64,000 bases of DNA, from positions 186,001 to 250,000 of the forward strand of contig JAVVQG010000004.1 in NCBI GenBank assembly GCA_036655355.1, in the 5' to 3' direction. The notes under the pieces are model-generated. The model saw only the letters and a list, made by a program, of their open reading frames with translations. It was not told where the DNA came from and ran no database searches. A program made the translations under genes and the position numbers. This document shows, in pieces, positions 8,153-17,868 of this stretch (position 1 is the first letter of the stretch; each line of letters opens with the position of its first letter). This DNA is from JAUNSR01 sp036655355. GTDB taxonomy: Bacteria > Bacteroidota > Bacteroidia > Bacteroidales > JAUNSR01.

Positions 8153-9346
8153 ATGGAGCACGTTTCTGCACGTTTGGCGAGTCTCTCACCTTCCGAGACT
8201 TTAGCCATGTCACAAAAAAGTAATGAATTAAAAGCACAAGGTCTAGATGTGATCAACCTAAGTGTGGGCGAACCTGATTTCAACACACCGGAACACATCA
8301 AAAAGGCAGCCGTAAAGGCGATTGAGGAAAACTACTCCTTCTACTCTCCCGTACCCGGATACATGAGTCTCCGTAAAGCCATTTGTAAGAAATTAAAGAA
8401 TGAGAATAATCTGGAATACGCACCGGAACAGATTATCGTATCGGGCGGAGCTAAACAATCCGTATGCAACGTCCTTCTGAGCATTATCGGGCCGGGCGAC
8501 GAGGTGATCGTTCCCACTCCGGCATGGGTAAGCTATTTTGAAATGGTAAAACTTGCCGAAGGAAAGAATGTCATTGTAAAAGCGGGAATCGAGCAGGATT
8601 TTAAAATCACACCGGCTCAACTTGAAGCGGCTATTACGCCGGCTACGAAAGCCATTATGCTATGCTCTCCATCTAACCCGACAGGAAGCGTTTACAGCAA
8701 AGAGGAATTAAAAGGTCTTGCAGAGGTGCTGGCCAAATACCCTCAGATCATCGTTATCGCGGATGAAATCTATGAACACATCAACTACATCGGAAAACAC
8801 GAAAGCATCGCCCAGTTCGATGAGATCCGCGACCGTGTGGTCATCATCAACGGCGTTTCTAAAGCATATGCGATGACCGGATGGCGCATCGGATTTATCG
8901 CCGCTCCTTTGTGGATCGCCAAAGCATGCAACAAGCTGCAGGGACAATACACTTCGGGACCTTCTTCGATTGCACAGAAAGCTGCTGAAGAGGCATACAA
9001 CGGTCCCCAGGAATGCGTTGCCGAGATGCGAAAAGCATTTGATCGCCGTCGGAAACTTGTCGTTGAACTAGCCCGTGAAATTCCGGGATTCAAAGTGAAT
9101 ATTCCAGACGGAGCCTTCTATCTCTTCCCTGAAGTGAGTCATTATTTCGGTAAATCATTCGAGGGAAAAGTGATTAACGATGCGGCGGATCTAGCGATGT
9201 TCCTACTTGAAAAAGGATTGGTGGCAACGGTAGGCGGAGGAGCCTTCGGAGCACCGGAATGTCTTCGATTCTCTTACGCTACATCGGACGAAAATCTGGT
9301 CAAGGCGATGAAACGCATCAAAGACACATTGGCTTTGTTGAACTAA
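8153..9346 (+). CDS. Class I pyridoxal-phosphate aminotransferase (aspartate aminotransferase type)
   Basis: A 397-residue cytosolic enzyme. I start it at ATG giving MEHVSARLASLSPSETL, the normal N-terminus of the AspC/AspAT I-gamma group; an earlier in-frame start would add 22 residues with no family match. Visible motifs are LSVGEPDFNTP near residue 40, the substrate/PLP loop CSPSNPTGSVYS, the ADEIYEHI strand, and the PLP-binding Lys in SKAYAMTGWRIGF, with FLLEKGLVATVGGGAFGAP near the C-terminus. It transfers amino groups between aspartate or related acids and 2-oxoglutarate; the exact substrate range is inferred. A terminator follows. Confidence 0.9.
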   Translation: MEHVSARLASLSPSETLAMSQKSNELKAQGLDVINLSVGEPDFNTPEHIKKAAVKAIEENYSFYSPVPGYMSLRKAICKKLKNENNLEYAPEQIIVSGGAKQSVCNVLLSIIGPGDEVIVPTPAWVSYFEMVKLAEGKNVIVKAGIEQDFKITPAQLEAAITPATKAIMLCSPSNPTGSVYSKEELKGLAEVLAKYPQIIVIADEIYEHINYIGKHESIAQFDEIRDRVVIINGVSKAYAMTGWRIGFIAAPLWIAKACNKLQGQYTSGPSSIAQKAAEEAYNGPQECVAEMRKAFDRRRKLVVELAREIPGFKVNIPDGAFYLFPEVSHYFGKSFEGKVINDAADLAMFLLEKGLVATVGGGAFGAPECLRFSYATSDENLVKAMKRIKDTLALLN

Positions 9347-9357
9347 TCGACAAAAGA

Positions 9358-9392
9358 CAAAAGGCAGTTTCGCATTGAAACTGCCTTTTTTT
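9358..9392 (+). terminator. Terminator after the aminotransferase
   Basis: AAGGCAGTTTC-gcatt-GAAACTGCCTT followed by T7. A clean 11-bp stem. Confidence 0.88.
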
Positions 9393-9408
9393 ACTCTTTT
9401 ACTCTTTT

Positions 9409-9466
9409 CCATCCATCCATCCATCCATCCATCCATCCATCCATCCATCCATCCATCCATCCATCC
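9409..9466. repeat. CCAT tetranucleotide microsatellite running into the gap
   Basis: About 14 uninterrupted CCAT units run directly into the N gap. Open frames through it (for example a repetitive Met-Asp-Gly-Trp frame on the other strand) are by-products of the repeat. Confidence 0.95.
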
Positions 9467-9566
9467 NNNNNNNNNNNNNNNNNNNNNNNNNNNNNNNNNN
9501 NNNNNNNNNNNNNNNNNNNNNNNNNNNNNNNNNNNNNNNNNNNNNNNNNNNNNNNNNNNNNNNNNN
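9467..9566. other. Assembly gap of exactly 100 N
   Basis: The gap is exactly 100 unknown bases, a conventional placeholder length, so the true size is unknown. It sits between two different tetranucleotide repeats. Confidence 0.99.
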
Positions 9567-9612
<46 letters not shown>

Positions 9613-9665
9613 CCCTGAGAACCATTCTTCCCTTCCCTTCCCTTCCCTTCCCTGAGAACCATTCT
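9613..9665. repeat. Direct repeat enclosing a TTCCC pentanucleotide run
   Basis: CCCTGAGAACCATTCT occurs at 9613 and 9650, with about four TTCCC units in between. This is a third repeat type adjoining the gap. The following 150 bases up to the dnaE promoter hold no gene that I can support. Confidence 0.85.
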
Positions 9666-9822
9666 CTCCTTCCCTTTCGAAGAAACTAAGGCTGCCCACT
9701 GCTTACCGAAAAGTCTGATCCTGATCCTTGCTTTAGAAGAGACTAAAACCGCTTTCCGGGACCGGTATGTTTTTTTAGTCTTTACTTTTTTCATTTTAGT
9801 TTTAAGAGCCTTCTATTATTTG

Positions 9823-9830
9823 TATCTTTG
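9823..9830 (+). promoter_or_regulatory. -7 promoter box for dnaE
   Basis: TATCTTTG matches TAnnTTTG, 40 bases before the dnaE start codon. Confidence 0.6.
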
Positions 9831-9870
9831 ATTTCTCCAAAAAAAGAATCACGATACGTCTATAAGATAT

Positions 9871-12800
9871 ATGCAACCATTTGTTCATCTTCACGTTCAC
9901 ACGCAATTTTCAATCCTCGACGGTCAGGCCGCCATTCCCGCGCTTGTTGATAAAGCCATCAAAAACGGAATGAAAGCCATCGCCGTAACCGACCACGGCA
10001 ACATGTTCGGAATCAAGGAGTTCTTCAACTACACCAACAAGAAGAACGGCGCTGTGAATGGTGAAATCAAAAGCTTAAAGAAAAAGATAAAGGAACTCGA
10101 AGCCGCCCCGGATGATCATTCGGACGAAATCGGGTTGCTCAAACAAGAGATTAAAGAGAAAGAAAGCACCCTCTTCAAACCCATCTTTGGCTGCGAAGTT
10201 TATGTGGCCAAAAGAGGCCGTCTGAGCAAAAGCGGAAAAGAAGATCAAAGCGGGCATCACCTGATCTTATTGGCTAAAAACAATACGGGCTATCACAACC
10301 TGATCAAACTGGTCTCTAAAGGATGGGTGGAAGGTTACTATTACCGTCCCCGCATCGACAAAGAGATTCTGGAGCAATATTCAGAAGGTTTGATCGTCTG
10401 TTCCGCCTGCCTCGGGGGAGAAATACCCAAACTGATCCAGCGCGGCGACCTACAGGGTGCCGAACAGGCCATTCTGTGGTTCAAACAGATCTGGGGAGAG
10501 GATTATTACCTCGAACTGCAACGACATAAAACCAACAACCCGGACGCCAACCGCGAAGTGTACCCGATCCAGGTGGAAGTAAACAAACACTTGATCGAAC
10601 TGGCTGCCAAAACGGGTGTGAAGCTGATTGCATCCAACGACGTTCACTTTGTGAATGAGGAGCATGCCGAAGCACACGACCGTCTGATCTGTCTCAATAC
10701 GGGAAAAGACCTCAACGATCCTACCCGCATGCGCTACACGAAACAGGAGTGGATGAAAACACAGGAGGAGATGAACGAACTGTTCGGCGATCTTCCCGAA
10801 GCACTTTCCAACACCCTGGAAATTGCGCAGAAAGTGGAATTCTATAGCATTGACCACGGTCCGATCCTTCCTAATTTCCCGTTGCCGGATGGCTTTACGG
10901 ATGATAACGACTACCTGCGACACATCACCTACGAAGGAGCTAAACTTCGTTGGGGGGAGATGAACGAGGAGCAGAAGGAGCGCGTAGACTTCGAGTTGGC
11001 AACCATCAAGAACATGGGATTCCCGGGGTACTTCCTAATCGTACAGGACTTTATCGCAGCTGCCCGCAACATGGGCGTTTCGGTGGGACCGGGTCGTGGT
11101 TCGGCCGCCGGATCAGCCGTAGCGTACTGTCTGAAGATCACGGATATCGACCCGATCAAGTATGACCTCCTTTTTGAACGTTTCTTGAATCCGGACCGTA
11201 TCTCATTGCCCGATATCGATATCGACTTCGACGATGACGGTCGCGGCGAGGTACTTCGCTGGGTGACCGATAAATACGGCTACGAGAAGGTGGCACACAT
11301 CATCACCTACGGTACGATGGCTACGAAATCGGCCATCAAGGACGTGGCGCGCGTGCAGAAGCTGCCGCTCTCGGAATCGGATCGCCTTACGAAAATGATC
11401 CCGGACCGCCTTCCGGAGGTAAATGGCAAATCGCTGAAAATAAACCTAAAGAACTGTATTGATAATGTACCTGAACTTCAGGATGCCTGCAACTCGCAGA
11501 ATATTCTGATTTCAGATACGATGAAATATGCCCAGATGCTTGAGGGGAATGTCCGCAATACGGGCGTACATGCCTGCGGTATCATCATCGGACGAGACGA
11601 CATCACGGACTGGGTACCGGTAAGCACGGCTGATGACAAGGAAACCGGCGAAAAGATGCTCGTTACCCAATACGAAGGTTCCGTGATTGAAGATACCGGT
11701 TTGATTAAGATGGACTTTTTGGGACTGAAAACCCTCTCCATCATCAAAGAAGCTATCGCGAACATCAAGCTTTCAAAAGGGATTACGATCGACATCGATA
11801 CCATTGATATCGCCGATCCGGCTACCTACCAACTATACAGTGAGGGACGAACCACGGGTACCTTCCAGTTCGAATCGGCCGGGATGCAAAAATACCTGCG
11901 CGAACTGCAGCCGTCCACTTTCGAGGACTTGATTGCGATGAATGCGCTCTATCGTCCGGGACCGATGGACTACATCCCGCAGTTTATCGCTCGTAAGCAT
12001 GGTACGGAACCAATTGTTTACGACATTCCGGTGATGGAGAAATACCTGAAAGACACCTACGGTATCACGGTGTATCAGGAACAGGTGATGCTTTTGTCGC
12101 GTTTGCTTGCCGATTTCACACGCGGTGAATCGGATGCCCTTCGTAAAGCGATGGGTAAAAAGCTACGCGACAAGCTAGATCACATGAAGCCGCAATTCAT
12201 TGCGGGGGGACAGAAAAACGGGCACGACCCGAAGGTACTTGAGAAAATCTGGGGAGACTGGGAGAAGTTCGCATCGTATGCCTTCAACAAATCCCACGCC
12301 ACCTGTTATTCATGGGTCGCTTACCAGACCGCTTACCTCAAAGCAAACTATCCGGCCGAGTACATGGCGGCCGTACTGAGCCGAAACTTATCGAACATCA
12401 CCGACCTTGTGAAATACATGGACGAGTGTAAGATGATGAAAATACAGGTATTGGGCCCGGATGTAAACGAGTCGCATCTTAAATTCACGGTAAACAAACG
12501 GGGCGATATCCGCTTCGGGATGGCTGCGATCAAAGGTGTGGGCGAAGGCGTGGTGTTGGCGATCATCAAGGAACGCGATCAAAACGGACCGTATACGGGA
12601 ATCTTCGATTTCATCGAACGTGTCAACCTGAGTGCCATCAACAAGAAAGCGCTCGAAGCGCTTGCTTTGGGAGGTGCCTTTGACAACTTCCCGGAATTGA
12701 AACGAGAGCAATTCTTCGCACCCAATCCCCGCGGCGAGGTGTTTATGGAAACATTGGTGCGCTACGGACAGAAGTACCAGGCCGATAAAAATGCGGCGGT

Positions 12801-13539
12801 AAACTCCCTTTTCGGCGGATCGGATGCGGTGGAGGTGGCCAAGCCGGAAATTCCCCCGTATGAGGCGTGGGGCGACTTGGAACGTCTGAACAAAGAGAAG
12901 GATTTTGTAGGAATCTACCTCTCGGCTCACCCGCTCGATGAATTCAAGATCGCACTTGATTACGGGTGCAATACCCAATTGGCCGATTTCGCCAATCCCG
13001 AGCAACTGAAAGGTCGCGACATCGTCATGGGTGGAATCGTGACCAATTTCCGCGAAGGAATGACAAAAAAAGGCAATCCTTTCGGAATTCTGAAACTGGA
13101 GGACTATTCGGGATCGTACGAGATTCCCCTCTTCGGAAACGACTTCCCGGAATATCGCAAATACGGCTACAACGGCATGTATCTGCTTATTCATGGAAAA
13201 TTCCAGCCGAAACGATTCAACCCGGAAGATTTTGAATTCAAGATCGGAACCGTTGAATTGTTGCCCGATGCCAAAGACCGACTCGTGGAGTCAATCACCA
13301 TCGGAGTTCCCCTGCAGGAGATCCATACCGTTATGGTGGATACCTTCAACTCGCTGATCGTTTCGGACAAAGAATCGCGCACCGAATTATACTTTGAAGT
13401 ATTCGACGTGGAAAGTAATTACAAAGTGAAGTTTTTCTCACGTTCACGTAAGGTAACTGTAAATAAAGAGCTAATCAATTTCTTAAGCGAAAGCGATCAT
13501 CTTTATTTTAAAATAAATGGGAAGGAACCAAGGGGCTAA
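9871..13539 (+). CDS. dnaE: DNA polymerase III alpha subunit
   Basis: A 1222-residue replicative polymerase. The PHP domain begins at once (HLHVHTQFSILDG, residues 7-19, and VTDHGNMFG). The C-family polymerase core carries GPGRGSAAGS near residue 410 and the catalytic acidic motif PDIDIDFDDDGRGEV near 447-460. The fingers and beta-binding regions follow, with a C-terminal OB-fold at about 1045-1100 (GIVTNFREGMTKKG). Length is typical of Bacteroidota DnaE. It carries an Asp/Glu/Lys-rich insertion at residues 65-95 within the PHP region. It lies just downstream of the assembly gap and has its own promoter. Confidence 0.97.
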   Translation: MQPFVHLHVHTQFSILDGQAAIPALVDKAIKNGMKAIAVTDHGNMFGIKEFFNYTNKKNGAVNGEIKSLKKKIKELEAAPDDHSDEIGLLKQEIKEKESTLFKPIFGCEVYVAKRGRLSKSGKEDQSGHHLILLAKNNTGYHNLIKLVSKGWVEGYYYRPRIDKEILEQYSEGLIVCSACLGGEIPKLIQRGDLQGAEQAILWFKQIWGEDYYLELQRHKTNNPDANREVYPIQVEVNKHLIELAAKTGVKLIASNDVHFVNEEHAEAHDRLICLNTGKDLNDPTRMRYTKQEWMKTQEEMNELFGDLPEALSNTLEIAQKVEFYSIDHGPILPNFPLPDGFTDDNDYLRHITYEGAKLRWGEMNEEQKERVDFELATIKNMGFPGYFLIVQDFIAAARNMGVSVGPGRGSAAGSAVAYCLKITDIDPIKYDLLFERFLNPDRISLPDIDIDFDDDGRGEVLRWVTDKYGYEKVAHIITYGTMATKSAIKDVARVQKLPLSESDRLTKMIPDRLPEVNGKSLKINLKNCIDNVPELQDACNSQNILISDTMKYAQMLEGNVRNTGVHACGIIIGRDDITDWVPVSTADDKETGEKMLVTQYEGSVIEDTGLIKMDFLGLKTLSIIKEAIANIKLSKGITIDIDTIDIADPATYQLYSEGRTTGTFQFESAGMQKYLRELQPSTFEDLIAMNALYRPGPMDYIPQFIARKHGTEPIVYDIPVMEKYLKDTYGITVYQEQVMLLSRLLADFTRGESDALRKAMGKKLRDKLDHMKPQFIAGGQKNGHDPKVLEKIWGDWEKFASYAFNKSHATCYSWVAYQTAYLKANYPAEYMAAVLSRNLSNITDLVKYMDECKMMKIQVLGPDVNESHLKFTVNKRGDIRFGMAAIKGVGEGVVLAIIKERDQNGPYTGIFDFIERVNLSAINKKALEALALGGAFDNFPELKREQFFAPNPRGEVFMETLVRYGQKYQADKNAAVNSLFGGSDAVEVAKPEIPPYEAWGDLERLNKEKDFVGIYLSAHPLDEFKIALDYGCNTQLADFANPEQLKGRDIVMGGIVTNFREGMTKKGNPFGILKLEDYSGSYEIPLFGNDFPEYRKYGYNGMYLLIHGKFQPKRFNPEDFEFKIGTVELLPDAKDRLVESITIGVPLQEIHTVMVDTFNSLIVSDKESRTELYFEVFDVESNYKVKFFSRSRKVTVNKELINFLSESDHLYFKINGKEPRG

Positions 13540-13551
13540 AACAAATTTTCT

Positions 13552-13559
13552 TAAATTTG
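13552..13559 (+). promoter_or_regulatory. -7 promoter box for trxA
   Basis: TAAATTTG matches TAnnTTTG and lies just after the dnaE stop, giving a leader of about 60 bases. This suggests trxA has its own promoter. Confidence 0.55.
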
Positions 13560-13624
13560 GCACTTGTGAGACATCTCAAGGGTGATCCCCTTATTCGGAA
13601 TTAACAACTTAAATATAGATCATC

Positions 13625-13942
13625 ATGGCTTTACAATTTAAAGACGAAAACGTTAAAGAGCTTATTGCTTCAGGAAAACCAGTAGTAATTGACTTTTGGG
13701 CAGAATGGTGCGGTCCTTGCCGTATGGTTGCTCCAATCGTAGATGAACTTGCTACGGAATACGAAGGCAAAGTTTTGATCGGCAAATACAACGTTGACGA
13801 AGAAAACGACCTGAGCGCAGAGTATGGTATCCGCAACATCCCGACAATCCTGTTCTTCAAAGGGGGACAGTTGGTTGACAAACAGGTAGGTGCTGCTCCA
13901 AAGGCTGCTATCCAGGCTAAAGTTGACGCAATCGCTGAATAA
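13625..13942 (+). CDS. trxA: Thioredoxin
   Basis: A 105-residue cytosolic thiol-disulfide carrier with the canonical WCGPC active site at residues 28-32 (EWCGPCRMVAP), the cis-proline segment IRNIPTILFF, and the C-terminal helix. There is no signal peptide, so it is the general cytosolic thioredoxin that reduces ribonucleotide reductase and other partners. Normal length; followed by a strong terminator. Confidence 0.96.
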   Translation: MALQFKDENVKELIASGKPVVIDFWAEWCGPCRMVAPIVDELATEYEGKVLIGKYNVDEENDLSAEYGIRNIPTILFFKGGQLVDKQVGAAPKAAIQAKVDAIAE

Positions 13943-13961
13943 GCTTTTTCAATAAGATAAT

Positions 13962-14010
13962 AGAGGCTGTCCGAAGTTCACGCTGGTGAATTTGACAGCC
14001 TCTTCTTTTT
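13962..14010 (+). terminator. Terminator after trxA
   Basis: AGAGGCTGTC and GACAGCCTCT form a 10-bp stem with a longer loop, followed by TTCTTTTTC. Confidence 0.85.
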
Positions 14011-14115
14011 CACAGAACATCCAATCCATCGGTTAAAGATCAGCAGGAGAGGTTCTCCCGCTTTTCTGACTGAACCATTCCTTTTTACTCTTGTTAATAA
14101 GTAAAAAAAGTGATT

Positions 14116-15492
14116 ATGGTGCGTTCTACCCTCTTCCGGTTGTTTCTGTTCCTCTTCTGGATACTGCTTACCGGCAGTTGTTCTCAAAAATTCCAGCGGG
14201 TGACACTCTTTCTCCAGAACCCGGCAGACATCGAATATCCGGATGCCCCGGTTGTTATTCCCCGTGCCGCCTTTCAGATCAGCGACACCTCTCTCCTACC
14301 CATCATCGTGGATAAGGCCGGTAATTACGTGCCCTGCCAGAACGACGACCTCAACGGCGACGGCGTTTGGGACCACCTTGCGTTCACTTACGATTTCGAC
14401 CGACTTGACTCTCTTTCGCTTTACATCGAATGGCTTCCCCGCGAGGAGTTCCCGCGATTTGAGAAACGCACCAACATCCGTTTTGCCAAGCAAGTTGCTC
14501 CGAAAGCTCCCCTCAAAGAGTTCACAATGGATTATCATACCTACGACCTTACCCCTTTACGCACTTTTAACCCCTATCAGCTGGAAGGCCCTTCGTGGGA
14601 AAATGACAAGATCGGATTCCGACACCGGTTCGACGGAAGCAACATCTACTCCGTAATGGGCAAGAAGAGTAAAACGATGGTGTTAGACAGCGTGGGAATC
14701 TTGCCGAACGGGGAGGTGGGCGATACCTACCATGAGATGCACGATTGGGGAATGGAACTGATGGACGTCTCCAACCAAACCGGTTTCGGAGGGATATCCC
14801 TACTAACGTCCGGCAAACACCTCCGCCTAGGAGCAGCCGAGGGGTTCAATACAGACAACGTTGATACCACCTATTATACGCTGATCGCCGAAGGTCCCGT
14901 ACGCAGCATGCTGCGACTCGATTACAAAGGATGGGATACGGGCAACGGCAAGATGAACCTGACCCAATACATCACGATTTGGGCCGGACAACGGTACTAC
15001 AAGAGCGTATTGATTCCGCAAGAGTTGCCCGATTCGGTGCATCTGATTACCGGAATCCCCCTAAAGGGGAAAAAAAACAAATCCGAAGAGGAGCAACGAA
15101 ACGAAGCATTGAACCTTCGTCGCTATGAAACCGGATATATTGCGATGATGACGCATGAGATACAAAGTGCGGGATATCCCTACTACCTGGGCATGGCGCT
15201 AATCATCCCCCAAGAGAATTACGTGCGCAGTTTTAAGCCTGCACCTACCCACAGCAAAGAGTTCAAAGAGCAGTGGAGTGCTATGTTAAAACCCGACCGA
15301 AAAGGCACTGTCACCTATTACGTGACCGGAGCGTGGGAGCTCGAAGATGAAGGATTTAAAAGCGCCGATTACTTCGTTCGCTTCATCGGCAATGAAGTAA
15401 TTCGGTTCAGTCACCCCATCAAATGGAAAATTACGGGTGAAGACCTGACCGTTCCAATCGTCTTCTCTCACGAATTCAATGAAGTGTTTTAA
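14116..15492 (+). CDS. DUF4861 family lipoprotein
   Basis: About 458 residues with a lipoprotein signal (hydrophobic core, then LLTGSC, Cys near residue 20). I start it at ATG rather than the GTG six bases upstream. The body matches the DUF4861 family seen in Bacteroidota polysaccharide-use regions: a DLNGDGVWDHLAFTYDF segment near residue 75, YHEMHDWGMELMDV near 215, and beta-rich remainder. The biochemical function of the family is not settled. It is followed 31 bases later by a secreted pullulanase on the same strand, suggesting a shared role in glycan handling at the cell surface (inference). Confidence 0.75.
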   Translation: MVRSTLFRLFLFLFWILLTGSCSQKFQRVTLFLQNPADIEYPDAPVVIPRAAFQISDTSLLPIIVDKAGNYVPCQNDDLNGDGVWDHLAFTYDFDRLDSLSLYIEWLPREEFPRFEKRTNIRFAKQVAPKAPLKEFTMDYHTYDLTPLRTFNPYQLEGPSWENDKIGFRHRFDGSNIYSVMGKKSKTMVLDSVGILPNGEVGDTYHEMHDWGMELMDVSNQTGFGGISLLTSGKHLRLGAAEGFNTDNVDTTYYTLIAEGPVRSMLRLDYKGWDTGNGKMNLTQYITIWAGQRYYKSVLIPQELPDSVHLITGIPLKGKKNKSEEEQRNEALNLRRYETGYIAMMTHEIQSAGYPYYLGMALIIPQENYVRSFKPAPTHSKEFKEQWSAMLKPDRKGTVTYYVTGAWELEDEGFKSADYFVRFIGNEVIRFSHPIKWKITGEDLTVPIVFSHEFNEVF

Positions 15493-15523
15493 CCGCCCCC
15501 ACACGATACAACCACAAAATCAA

Positions 15524-17533
15524 ATGGCTATGAGACCGTTTCAACTGATTACCATGATGCTTCTATTACTGAGTGCCTGCGGCACTCCCACCATACCGTA
15601 CACCTCTTATGACGATTATCCTGTCTACCCGGTTCAGGAACTGGGAGTTCGCTATTCTCCGGGAGGCTCCGATTTCACTTTATGGGCTCCTTCGGCAAGT
15701 TATGCCGAACTGATGATTTGGGGACAAGGAACCGGAGGTGATCCGTTGAATGTGATCCAGTTGCAGCAAAAGGGTCAGACCGGAATCTGGAGCGTACATG
15801 CCGGAGGAGATATGGCGGGAATGTTCTACACTTTTCGGGTAGCCGTTGACAGCGTATGGTACAACCAAACTCCAGGCATCTGGAATACGGCTGTTTCAAT
15901 CAACGGAATTCGCGGAGCCATCGTGGATCTGACCAAAACAAATCCCGAAGGGTGGGAAACAGATAAAAGTCCCGTGCAATCCTCCTTCGCAGACATCATC
16001 CTGTATGAACTGCATCACCGCGACATGACCGTTTCCCCCACCTCAGGAATCAAAGAGAAGGGTAAATTCGTGGCTTGGACCGAAAAAGGGACCAAAAGTC
16101 CCCAAGGAGAAACCACCGGTATCGACCATCTGAAAGAACTGGGAGTCACACACGTACACCTACTCCCCTCTTTTGACTTCGGCTCGATCGATGAACAAAC
16201 CCTCTACCTCAACAAATACAACTGGGGGTACGACCCGTTGCATTACAATGCACCCGAAGGATCCTATTCTGTAAACCCGAACGATCCGGCGCTTCGCATC
16301 CGCGAATTCAAAGAGATGGTAAAAAGCTTTCACGATGCGGGAATCCGCGTCGTAATGGACGTCGTGTACAACCACACCTATCGGCTCGAAGAATCCCCTT
16401 TCACCAACACCGTTCCGGGATATTTCTATCGCACTTGGCCCGACAGCACTTATTCGGATGCCTCGGGGTGCGGAAACGAAACAGCCTCCGAACGCTACAT
16501 GATGCGACATCTGATTATTGAATCGTGCAAATACTGGGTGAACGAATACCACGTTGACGGTTTCCGTTTTGACTTGATGGGTATTCACGATTTGGAAACA
16601 ATGAATAGGGTGCGTGAGGAACTGAATAAAATCGATTCCACGATTTTCATCTATGGCGAGGGATGGACAGCCGGGAACTCCCCTTATCCGATTGAAAAAC
16701 GGGCGATGAAGAAATACGCCTACAAGATGCCGGGGATCGCCGTATACAACGATGACCTGCGCGACGGAGCGAAAGGGGAAGTCTCAAATGATGCTAAAAC
16801 CGGATTCGTAAGCGGGCGCCACGGCATGGAAGAGAGTATTAAATTCGGTATCGTCGGAGCAATCAAACATCCCGACATCAACTATTCGGAGGTGCTTTAT
16901 TCCGATTCGGCTTACACGCTGCAGCCGACACAGTCTATCAGTTACGTTTCGTGTCACGACGATCTGTGCCTAACAGACAAACTGCGCGCTTCGGTTCCCG
17001 ATGCGAATGAGAAGCAGTTGATGGCGATGGACAAACTGGCTCAAACCATCGTGCTCACGTCGCAAGGGGTGCCCTTCATCTTCTGCGGCGAGGAGGTGTT
17101 CCGTAATAAAAAAATGGTCCACAACTCATACGAGTCGCCCGACTCGATCAACCAGATCGACTGGAATTTCAAATCGGTTTACAACGACCTTTACCTCTAT
17201 TACAAAGAGATGATCGCCCTGCGGAAGGCCCATCCTGCATTCCGTCTCGGCAACGCTGATGCCGTTCGTAAACACCTGCATTTTCTTCCCGGAACACAAC
17301 CGGGCGTAGTAGCCTACCGACTTGACGGAAAAGCCGTCGGAGATTCCTGGCACGAAATCATGGTGATTCTCAATGGCAATAAACATTCCGTGAACTTTAC
17401 CGTTTCACCGGGACCTTGGCATGTTGCTGTAGAAAATGGGAAAATAGCAACTAAGATGAAAGAGGAACGCCCTGTTTTTGGAAACGCTGTCGATGTTGCA
17501 CCCCACTCCGCCACGATCCTCTTTTTGCGTTGA
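15524..17533 (+). CDS. pulA: Type I pullulanase, lipoprotein (GH13 with CBM48)
   Basis: About 669 residues starting at MAMRPFQLI, with a lipobox LLLLSAC. An earlier ATG that overlaps the upstream gene would spoil the signal peptide. An N-terminal CBM48-like domain (residues 35-140, FTLWAPSASYAELMIWG) precedes a GH13 catalytic barrel. Type I pullulanase motifs are visible: YNWGYDPLHYNAPEGSY, VVYNHTY (region I), DGFRFDLMGI (region II, nucleophile Asp), YGEGW (region III, acid Glu) and YVSCHDDLCL (region IV). It hydrolyses alpha-1,6 branches in pullulan or starch-like glucans, probably at the outer membrane. It is likely co-transcribed with the DUF4861 lipoprotein. The 3' end has a partial duplicate just downstream. 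Confidence 0.93.
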   Translation: MAMRPFQLITMMLLLLSACGTPTIPYTSYDDYPVYPVQELGVRYSPGGSDFTLWAPSASYAELMIWGQGTGGDPLNVIQLQQKGQTGIWSVHAGGDMAGMFYTFRVAVDSVWYNQTPGIWNTAVSINGIRGAIVDLTKTNPEGWETDKSPVQSSFADIILYELHHRDMTVSPTSGIKEKGKFVAWTEKGTKSPQGETTGIDHLKELGVTHVHLLPSFDFGSIDEQTLYLNKYNWGYDPLHYNAPEGSYSVNPNDPALRIREFKEMVKSFHDAGIRVVMDVVYNHTYRLEESPFTNTVPGYFYRTWPDSTYSDASGCGNETASERYMMRHLIIESCKYWVNEYHVDGFRFDLMGIHDLETMNRVREELNKIDSTIFIYGEGWTAGNSPYPIEKRAMKKYAYKMPGIAVYNDDLRDGAKGEVSNDAKTGFVSGRHGMEESIKFGIVGAIKHPDINYSEVLYSDSAYTLQPTQSISYVSCHDDLCLTDKLRASVPDANEKQLMAMDKLAQTIVLTSQGVPFIFCGEEVFRNKKMVHNSYESPDSINQIDWNFKSVYNDLYLYYKEMIALRKAHPAFRLGNADAVRKHLHFLPGTQPGVVAYRLDGKAVGDSWHEIMVILNGNKHSVNFTVSPGPWHVAVENGKIATKMKEERPVFGNAVDVAPHSATILFLR

Positions 17534-17597
17534 TGAGCCGATATGGGAATCGATTCATGGATCGTACTCCCCATCGCCCTCTTTTTGCGTTGATGAG
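17518..17597 (+). repeat. Partial tandem duplicate of the pulA 3' end
   Basis: CCTCTTTTTGCGTTGATGAG, the last codons and stop of pulA, occurs again 60 bases downstream. About 12 preceding bases are also similar (ACTCC-CC). It looks like a remnant of a small tandem duplication. Confidence 0.75.
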
Positions 17598-17770
17598 GTC
17601 TATAAGCCACCCCTTCTGTTTACATCTTCTGTTTACATCTTTTATTTAAACAGTTTGATTCGATAATAATTAATTCCACATTGAATTTCAAGAGATCTAA
17701 AGGTGTCAAAACAAACTATAACTATACTGATTTCATATACTTTTACTTAAAAATAGCTTCTTAGTTAATA

Positions 17771-17801
17771 AATCGGAGGTGTACCCCGCAACCTCTTGAT
17801 T
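17771..17801. other. Imperfect hairpin in the pulA to zap-cluster spacer
   Basis: AATC-G-GAGGT and ACCTC-TT-GATT form a stem with a loop of about 10 bases. No T-run follows, so it is not a standard terminator. The rest of the 335-base spacer shows no gene. Confidence 0.35.
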
Positions 17802-17847
17802 CTTCAAAAATAGTTGTCGAGAAATTTTTATATCCCGCGTTTATTTA

Positions 17848-17855
17848 TACTTTTG
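17848..17855 (+). promoter_or_regulatory. -7 promoter box for the coiled-coil/zapA cluster
   Basis: TACTTTTG matches TAnnTTTG exactly, 13 bases before the first ATG, implying a very short leader. Confidence 0.6.
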
Positions 17856-17868
17856 TGTAGATTTTGGT

